Shown here piece after piece: positions 57,793 to 64,000 of a stretch of 64,000 nucleotides of DNA (position 1 is its first letter; each line of letters starts with the position of its first letter). The position numbers were made by a program, and so were the translations under genes. The notes beneath the pieces are model-generated. The model did no database searches. It was not told the DNA's origin and was given only the letters and a program-made list of their open reading frames with translations. The DNA is from Imbricaverruca yamaguchii. Taxonomy: Eukaryota; Arthropoda; Thecostraca; Neoverrucidae. The stretch spans positions 1,482,501-1,546,500 of the forward strand of contig JAOTOL010001554.1 in NCBI GenBank assembly GCA_034440575.1. Reading direction: 5' to 3'.

Positions 57793-58980
57793 CCATCCAG
57801 GGAAGAAACAGTGACAGACCCGACCTAAGCTTCGGGACCAGAGACCGACCTGACCTCTGCTTTTGGAACAGTGGCTAACACGGCCTCGGCTTTGGGGAAC
57901 AGTGGCCGCCCCGGCCTCGGCTTTTGGAACAGTGCCCGACACGGTTATGAATAAAAGGGTGAGCAAGGCATGCGCGAATTGATCATCATACAGGTAAAGG
58001 AGGATGACAGATGCGGAATCGATAAACTTGAAAATTTCACCTCCATTCTTATTGTGCAATGTTTCACACGTACCTTCTTCGGGTGGATGAAAGCTGATGT
58101 AAACTAAACTGAACTTCGATTGCAAGGTTACTAGGTGTGTATTGGGGATAAACGTTCCCCATGCCGTATTATTTCAATACATCAGCGCTCGCGCTGCAGA
58201 TGGATCCGATCCGAGTGGCTTCTATGGCAAGCGAATCTTGTATGTCAATGTGCATGTCAGAAACACGAATCGATGTCGTCTGGCATCCACCGCCGTCTAT
58301 TGTTTTGCTGATGCTCATTGTGCGGGAAGGTGTGTTCTGCGAGGCTTTCCCGGTCGGCACTATTGATACTACCTACCCTGAAATGTGCTGTCTGGATAAA
58401 TCTGCTAATCTCGATAAATATGTTTGCTTTTTCGTTACGTCTTGTGGCCCGTTCGTCAGTTTTAGGGCGTTGTGTTCTGATGCGTTTTATTTAGTGATGG
58501 AAGTGGTCCTGGCCCGTATGAATCACTTTTCTTCCTCAAATACATGCGTATCTGCAAATATGTATCGCATCGATACATTTTAATCACAAAAGGGTTTGTG
58601 TTTGTGAAAGCCAACTTGGCCTCAACTGCAGGTGCCGTTTTTAGTGTTTGTTTCAAGCCCGAAATATCGCCGGTGGGTTTGACAATTGGACAGGGTTGAG
58701 CCGCGGAAGAACGGGTAGGAGCGCGGACGACGAGCAAGTCATCGGCACAACAGCATAATCATCGTGCCGATGCGTGGCATGAATCAACTCAAGCACCGCT
58801 TCTCCCTTTCCACTTCTGTGTGACGAAAGCATACGGGTCACGAGCTGTGGCGAGACTGATGGTGGGCGATGAGTAGGTGGTCAGAGACGAGGGCGTCGTC
58901 GCGCGGCTGGACAAAGCGTACTTCAAGGTCGCCGTGCTTGTGTAGGTCGGCAGGATGGCCGCCGGATGGGACGATGGATC
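56481..58980. other. Spacer with transposon-like fragments and a (GT)n(AT)n run
   Basis: Fragments resembling MITE ends (CTCCTGGATCCGCCACTG near 57015, CACTGGCGGATCTAGG near 57271, CTGGATCCGCCGTTG near 57510) suggest nested small elements. A (GT)n(AT)n microsatellite is at 57748-57792. A ~36-bp degenerate repeat (GGAACAGTGGC..CGGCCTCGGCTTT) is at 57805-57940. No gene recognised. Confidence 0.45.
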
Positions 58981-58985
58981 GATTT

Positions 58986-59690
58986 GATCTGCGGAACGGA
59001 GGTGTGACCTGCGGACTGGAGGTGTGACCTGCGGAGCGGAGGCGTGACCTGCGGAGCGGAGGTGTGACCTGCGGATCGGAGGTGTAGACTGCGGAGCGGA
59101 GGTGTGACCTACGGAGCGGAGGTGTGACCTGCGGAGCGGAGGTGTGACCTGCGGAGCGGAGGTGTGACCTACGGAGCGGAGGTGTGACCTGCGGAGCGGA
59201 AGTGTGACCTGCGGATCGGAGGTGTGACCTGCGGAGCGGAGGTGTGACCTACGGAGCGGAGGTGTGACCTGCGGAGCGGAGGTGTGACCTGCGGAGAGGA
59301 GGTGTGACCTGCGGAGAGGAGGTGTGACCTGCGGAGCGGAGGTGTGACCTGCGGAGCGGAGGTGTGACCTGCGGAGCGGAGGTGTGACCTGCGGAGCGGA
59401 GGTGTGACCTGCGGAGCGGAGGTGTGACCTACGGAGCGGAGGTGTGACCTGCGGAGCGGAGGTGTGACCTGCGGAGAGGAGGTGTGACCTGCGGAGAGGA
59501 GGTGTGACCTGCGGAGCGGAAGTGTGACCTGCGGATCGGAGGTGTGACCTGCGGAGCGGAGGTGTGACCTACGGAGCGGAGGTGTGACCTGCGGAGCGGA
59601 GGTGTGACCTGCGGAGAGGAGGTGTGACCTGCGGAGAGGAGGTGTGACCTGCGGAGCGGAGGTGTGACCTGCGGAGCGGAGGTGTGGACT
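58986..59690. repeat. 20-bp minisatellite, about 35 copies
   Basis: The unit is GGAGCGGAGGTGTGACCTGC, with variants GAGA, GATC and CTAC. On the minus strand each unit gives CTCCGCTCCGCAG, a good acceptor-like string, followed by GTCAC. Open frames are an artefact of the unit length. Confidence 0.97.
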
Positions 59691-60622
59691 GGCTGTAGCT
59701 CCGTCACGGCCCACTTGACAGACTTTTTGCCACGGCTGCTTCGAGGTGGTATATTTAGACCACACGCACACGGGGCCTCCTCGGACTCTTTGTGTGTCGT
59801 GTGTTCGTGGCGACGCTACGAATATGATTCCGTGTTATTTCCGGAAGTGTGTTGAGATTCTGCAAGTGGCTCCACGAGTTTGTGGTCTGTTTGCGTTGGA
59901 ACAAAATACCGTTGCTGCACCGGACAGAGCATATTTTTTCAAGCCGACATATATCCACAGGCCTCTGCAAAATGCCGAGCAAACACGAAACTCACGCTGT
60001 TGTAAGGAAAGCATGAAATTTCTTCAACTCGGAAATGTACAGGATTGTCCCACGCCCTCCCTCCAGATGGTCTGAATTTGGAGCAACACGCCTTCATTGA
60101 CAATTTGCAGAACAACTGTTATTATTTTATGCGAAATATTCTTTTAAACTCAAACTTAGATAATGATCAACCAAATCCGATGAGTTTGGAGATGTACTGT
60201 ATCTGTGCCTTCCAACCTTCAGCGGGTATCTGGGTCCATCTCTACCCTCAAGTGTCGAGCATGGATCGCAGGCTAAACGTGGTCGTCATGTAAATCAGCG
60301 ATGACATGTATGCAAATCCACAGCGGCCGGTACAAACTTTGGGACAGACATTAATTGCTGAAGACTGACATGGTGACTTATAAAGGAAGCGACGCAGTGG
60401 CAATCCATAGCATATGCAACGTAATATTACTAAGTAGTAGAAATGGCGAAATGACGCCTAATTCTGCTCAAGAACATCGGCGGCATTATATGCAAAAGGG
60501 TCATGCCTTCTCGAAACGTGGTAATCTCATGGACAACACGCAGTTGTGGTATTGTCATGGACCATTTCAAAATCATGGACTTTTCTTCGTCCATGAATTT
60601 CAAACTAGACGTAGCTAACCAG

Positions 60623-60654
<32 letters not shown>

Positions 60655-61830
60655 CCAGTTATATTATCGAACAATATCTGGTTATCTGGTGTACACACCT
60701 GGACACTAAAGGAATAGGCTAGGAAACATAAATGGATGGGTGACGAAAATCGTCCATGAATCACACTGACGCTTCCCACTTTGTCGACTAGGTTCGTATT
60801 TTGACACCAGTTGGCAACTCCATGGACTTGAGGGGATGTTGCAAATCCACGCACCAATCAAGCTTCGTCTATAAGTATGTATGTATGTACATGTATGTGT
60901 ATATAAAGGCATATAAATATATATTTTTTCATCATACCGGCACCAGTGAAGTGCTGAGATTGACTGTGTGTAATCGCTGCCGATGTGCACCGCCGGTCTA
61001 AAAAGAGTATTTATAAAAGGTCGTGAAATGTTAACGGAAATTGTTAAAAAAGTAAAAATAATTGGTGGTTTCCGATAGGGAACAGCAAAAATAAATTGGG
61101 ACGGTTTGTGTGCGTGGTTGAAATATTTGGGCATGTCCGCTGCATCAGATATATTGCGCCCATAGCTAGCATGTCAGAAATGCTTCAGGAGTTACGGGGA
61201 CGAATTGATGTCAGTCTGGAGAAGACAACACTAAACGTCAGACGGGCGATCAGCGGTTCTTCGAAGATCTGCAGGACCTTTTATGAATATTACATTCGTG
61301 GTGCTGGCGAAAAAGAGTGAAACCTCTGGTCATCCACGCACACCCATTAAACCGTTTTATAATCATCAATCCAAACCGGTGATACATTGGTCGTAAAATA
61401 GTGGCATATAACACTTCCCGTAGCACATCCCGTAGCACAATTCCGGGTAAATTGATTTCCTACGTTATACAATACTGCTTTATAGCATGGGTAATTATAT
61501 CGCTATGGCTGATGCCAATATCCCAGAAATAGGTACCTCTCAACAAACGCAAAACAAGTGAGGTCATATGTACAATTGTTTCAAAACTGTGTTTGAAGGA
61601 CTTGGCAAGTATTTGGACTCACATTAGTTCCATGGCGTTTTCCTACTGAACTCAATTTGACATCTCACATCTAACGAAAAGCCATAATTTTAGCACTGAC
61701 CTGCGCCCATTAAACTTCCAGGTTACCCTGAAAAATGCAAACCCAATAGTTTCAATTTTAATTTACCCGTGCGGACAAGCATCTTAATTCTGATTCGAAG
61801 CTAGGCAACATTTTACCGAACGACACAGCA
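59691..61830. other. Spacer without recognised gene; (AT)n at 60623-60653
   Basis: AT-rich unique sequence with a pure AT run and a TATG-rich patch near 60880. Small open frames have no recognisable domains. Confidence 0.45.
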
Positions 61831-62200
61831 GCGATCAGCGCACATGTGATGCGACTGCTGGGCCGCGTGGGGCCCGGCGGCCAGCAGGCCACCGACGCCG
61901 CCGTCCCGTCCGTGTCGGCCGACGCCGCTCGCCTAGGTAGTACGCACCGCCGCCAGCACCACCTATCGATTTCGCGGCGGTCGCGCGCGCCTCTGAGCCG
62001 GCACGCCAGGCCGACTACGCAGTTAGCGGTCTGGCGCCTGATGCTGTGCAGCCAGCTACCTGCGGCAACTGGCCGCTTTTGGGCTGACTCAGAGCCGGCA
62101 GCCGCCGCGCCGCCCACCGCCCCGCCATTGTAGATGGACGCGGGAGCTGCGGCGGGGAGTGGCCGCTACGGCGAGCGGCGATCAGTGCCTTGTATGACTA
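61830..62200. promoter_or_regulatory. GC-rich island, candidate promoter or first exon
   Basis: Sharp CpG-rich block between AT-rich flanks. On the minus strand it ends at TCGTTCG/GTAAAATG (61819-61826), a plausible donor, so it could be a non-coding first exon of a minus-strand transcript such as InR. This is position and composition only. Confidence 0.3.
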
Positions 62201-62587
62201 ACGGGTCGGGCCGAATCATACGAGCCGTTCACTGTGGATGCCAGCAGCACATCACCGCGATTGTGGCTGGGGAGGAGAGTTGCCAGTCACAGTTCAGAAC
62301 ATGCCGTATAAGTCAACATCATAGGATTAATGTCAAATGTGTTCCCTTAATGCTAGGGTGCGCTCGAGGGAGAAGGGGAAGGGGCACCATACAATGACTT
62401 AGCGCTCAGATGTCCTCCTACCGCCATTGGTGGAGGAATTTCAGACGGCGAGTGTGAAAATTGTATCAAAATAAGCTGCGTGCCATGGAGGGGGGGGGGC
62501 TAGAGACAAGGGGTAGCCAGCCGGTCGTCGCCCCAAGCACACATGTGGCATCATTCGCATTTGTTACTGATGGTTTGATTTAGCGTC

Positions 62588-63600
62588 CGGTGGCCATCAG
62601 TGGCGGGGATGGAGCGCCTGCGCCTGCTGTCGGCCATCAGTGGCGGGGAGGGAGCGCCTCCGCCTGCTGTCGGTCATAAGTGGCGGGGAGGGAACGCCTC
62701 CGCCTGCTGTCGGCCATAAGTGGCGGGGAGGGAGCGCCTCCGCCTGCTGTCGGCCGTCAGTGGCGGGGATGGAGCGCCCGCGCCTGCTGTCGGCCATCAG
62801 TGGCGGGGAGGGAGCGCCTCCGCCTGCTGTCGGCCGTCAGTGGCGGGGATGGAGCGCCCGCGCCTGCTGTCGGCCATCAGTGGCGGGGAGGGAGCGCCCG
62901 CGCCTGCTGTCGGCCATCAGTGGCGGGGATGGAGCGTCTGCGCCTGCTGTCGGCCATCAGTGGCGGGGAGGGAGCGCCTCCGCCTGCTGTCGGCCGTCAG
63001 TGGCGGGGATGGAGCGCCCGCGCCTGCTGTCGGCCATCAGTGGCGGGGAGGGGAGCGCCCGCGCCTGCTGTCGGCCATCAGTGGCGGGGATGGAGCGTCT
63101 GCGCCTGCTGTCGGCCATCAGTGGCGGGGAGGGAGCGCCTCCGCCTGCTGTCGGCCGTCAGTGGCGGGGATGGAGCGCCCGCGCCTGCTGTCGGCCATCA
63201 GTGGCGGGGAGGGAGCGCCCGCGCCTGCTGTCGGCCATCAGTGGCGGGGATGGAGCGTCTGCGCCTGCTGTCGGCCATCAGTGGCGGGGAGGGAGCGCCT
63301 CCGCCTGCTGTCGGCCGTCAGTGGCGGGGATGGAGCGCCCGCGCCTGCTGTCGGCCATCAGTGGCGGGGAGGGAGCGCCCGCGCCTGCTGTCGGCCATCA
63401 GTGGCGGGGATGGAGCGTCTGCGCCTGCTGTCGGCCATCAGTGGCGGGGAGGGAGCGCCCGCGCCTGCTGTCGGCCGTCAGTGGCGGGGAGGAAGCGCCT
63501 CCGCCTGCTGTCGGCCATCAGTGGCGGGGATGGAGCGTCTGCGCCTGCTGTCGGCCATCAGTGGCGGGCGGCGCCTACGCTTTCCGTCGGCCATCAGTGG
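62588..63600. repeat. 40-bp minisatellite, about 25 copies
   Basis: The unit is TGGCGGGGAGGGAGCGCCTC plus CGCCTGCTGTCGGCCATCAG. GAGGGAGCG and GATGGAGCG types alternate, as do CTC, CCG and TCT, giving higher-order periods of 80-240 bp. Open frames of 300-400 codons result from the unit and are not genes. Confidence 0.98.
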
Positions 63601-63656
63601 CTGGCAGGGGGGGGGAAGCGCCTACGCCTGCCGTGGGTCATCAGTAGCAGGCGGGG

Positions 63657-63815
63657 GGTGGACGAGTAGTCTGTGGGTATGTTGCTCGTCTCACAGTCGA
63701 AAGGTTGTGGGTTCGAGTCTCACCTGCCGCTACTCTTCGCCCGCAACCGATCGGCGTGAGAGATTGGCGACGCTACTCAACGGTCGCTGTGTCGTAAAAC
63801 TAATAACCAACCAAC
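63657..63815 (+). mobile_element. tRNA-derived SINE with 15-bp target-site duplication
   Basis: A tRNA-like head with B box GGTTCGAGTCTC, then CGTGAGAGATTGGCGACGCT, a TCGTAAAAC stretch and a CCAA-repeat tail. It is bracketed by CAGTAGCAGGCGGGG at 63642-63656 and 63816-63830. The insertion is in degenerate flanking units of the 40-bp minisatellite, so it is younger than that array edge. Confidence 0.93.
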
Positions 63816-63830
63816 CAGTAGCAGGCGGGG

Positions 63831-64000
63831 TGGGGAGCGCCTATGCCTGCCGTCGGCGGCCATCAGTGGCGTTGGCAGGCGGCGCACGCGATGTCGCAGC
63901 AGCGTGGCCGGTCCGTTTGCGCGCTAGATAACGCCCGCCGGCGACGTAGCGCGCCGGAAGCGACAGCCGCGTCAGCACTCGGTGCGCGCGCCGGCGAGAA
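63831..64000. promoter_or_regulatory. GC-rich right edge (possible CpG island)
   Basis: Very CpG-dense sequence (GGCGCACGCG, GCGCGCCGG, GTGCGCGCGCCGGCG) running off the window. It may be part of a promoter island. No gene can be assigned. Confidence 0.3.

Noticed and set aside
58161..58583. Plus-strand frame of 140 codons
   Set aside because: No recognisable motif, no splice or promoter signal, and a different frame is open over the same stretch.
62640..63931. Three overlapping plus-strand frames of 330-400 codons
   Set aside because: Caused by the 40-bp array. Frames cross from one to another with the repeat period and have no domain.

Overview
The window is eukaryotic genomic DNA, probably from an arthropod. 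A crustacean such as a barnacle would fit, but that is a weak inference. Genes are split by GT-AG introns, there are tRNA-derived SINEs, hAT-type non-autonomous transposons, a jockey-like reverse transcriptase relic, microsatellites, and an extraordinary density of minisatellites (about 20 families in 64 kb). No rRNA gene, true tRNA gene, operon or CRISPR array is present.

The one gene I can support well is an insulin/IGF receptor homologue (InR) on the minus strand. I could place 18 consecutive coding exons between 41420 (5' side) and 3132 (3' side). They total 3151 nt, about 1050 residues: L1 domain, furin-like Cys-rich region, L2, three fibronectin type III domains, the insert domain with an alpha-CT-like helix and a furin site, the transmembrane helix, an NPxY juxtamembrane motif and the kinase N-lobe. 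All 17 splice junctions agree in phase. The first exon (signal peptide and promoter) lies to the right of 41420 and I could not identify it. The remaining kinase exons lie left of position 1.

Layout: 1-3118, two minisatellites in the intron after the last visible exon; 3132-25856, exons 2-18 with short introns; 25857-41242, a 15.4 kb intron rich in old transposons with an internal GC-rich island near 35.5 kb; 41243-41420, exon 1 (first visible); 41421-42216, an exon-fused 78-bp array; 42.2-64 kb, mostly repeats (SINEs, two hAT elements, minisatellites at 48.1, 50.0-51.6, 59.0-59.7 and 62.6-63.6 kb) with GC-rich islands at 45.5-46.3, 61.8-62.2 and 63.8-64.0 kb that could be promoters.

The most interesting signal is how the minisatellites relate to splicing. 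Two arrays are tandem duplications of an InR 3' splice site plus the first bases of the exon. The 81-bp array in front of exon 12 carries 17 extra acceptors. The 78-bp array in front of exon 1 carries about 10 extra acceptors, each followed by a donor. In both, the unit is a multiple of three and open in the receptor frame, so use of any copy would add whole 27- or 26-residue modules to the receptor. A third array (26 bp) is built from a copy of the exon 9 acceptor. Many other arrays sit within 10-140 nt of InR splice sites. Whether any of these sites is used cannot be told from DNA alone.
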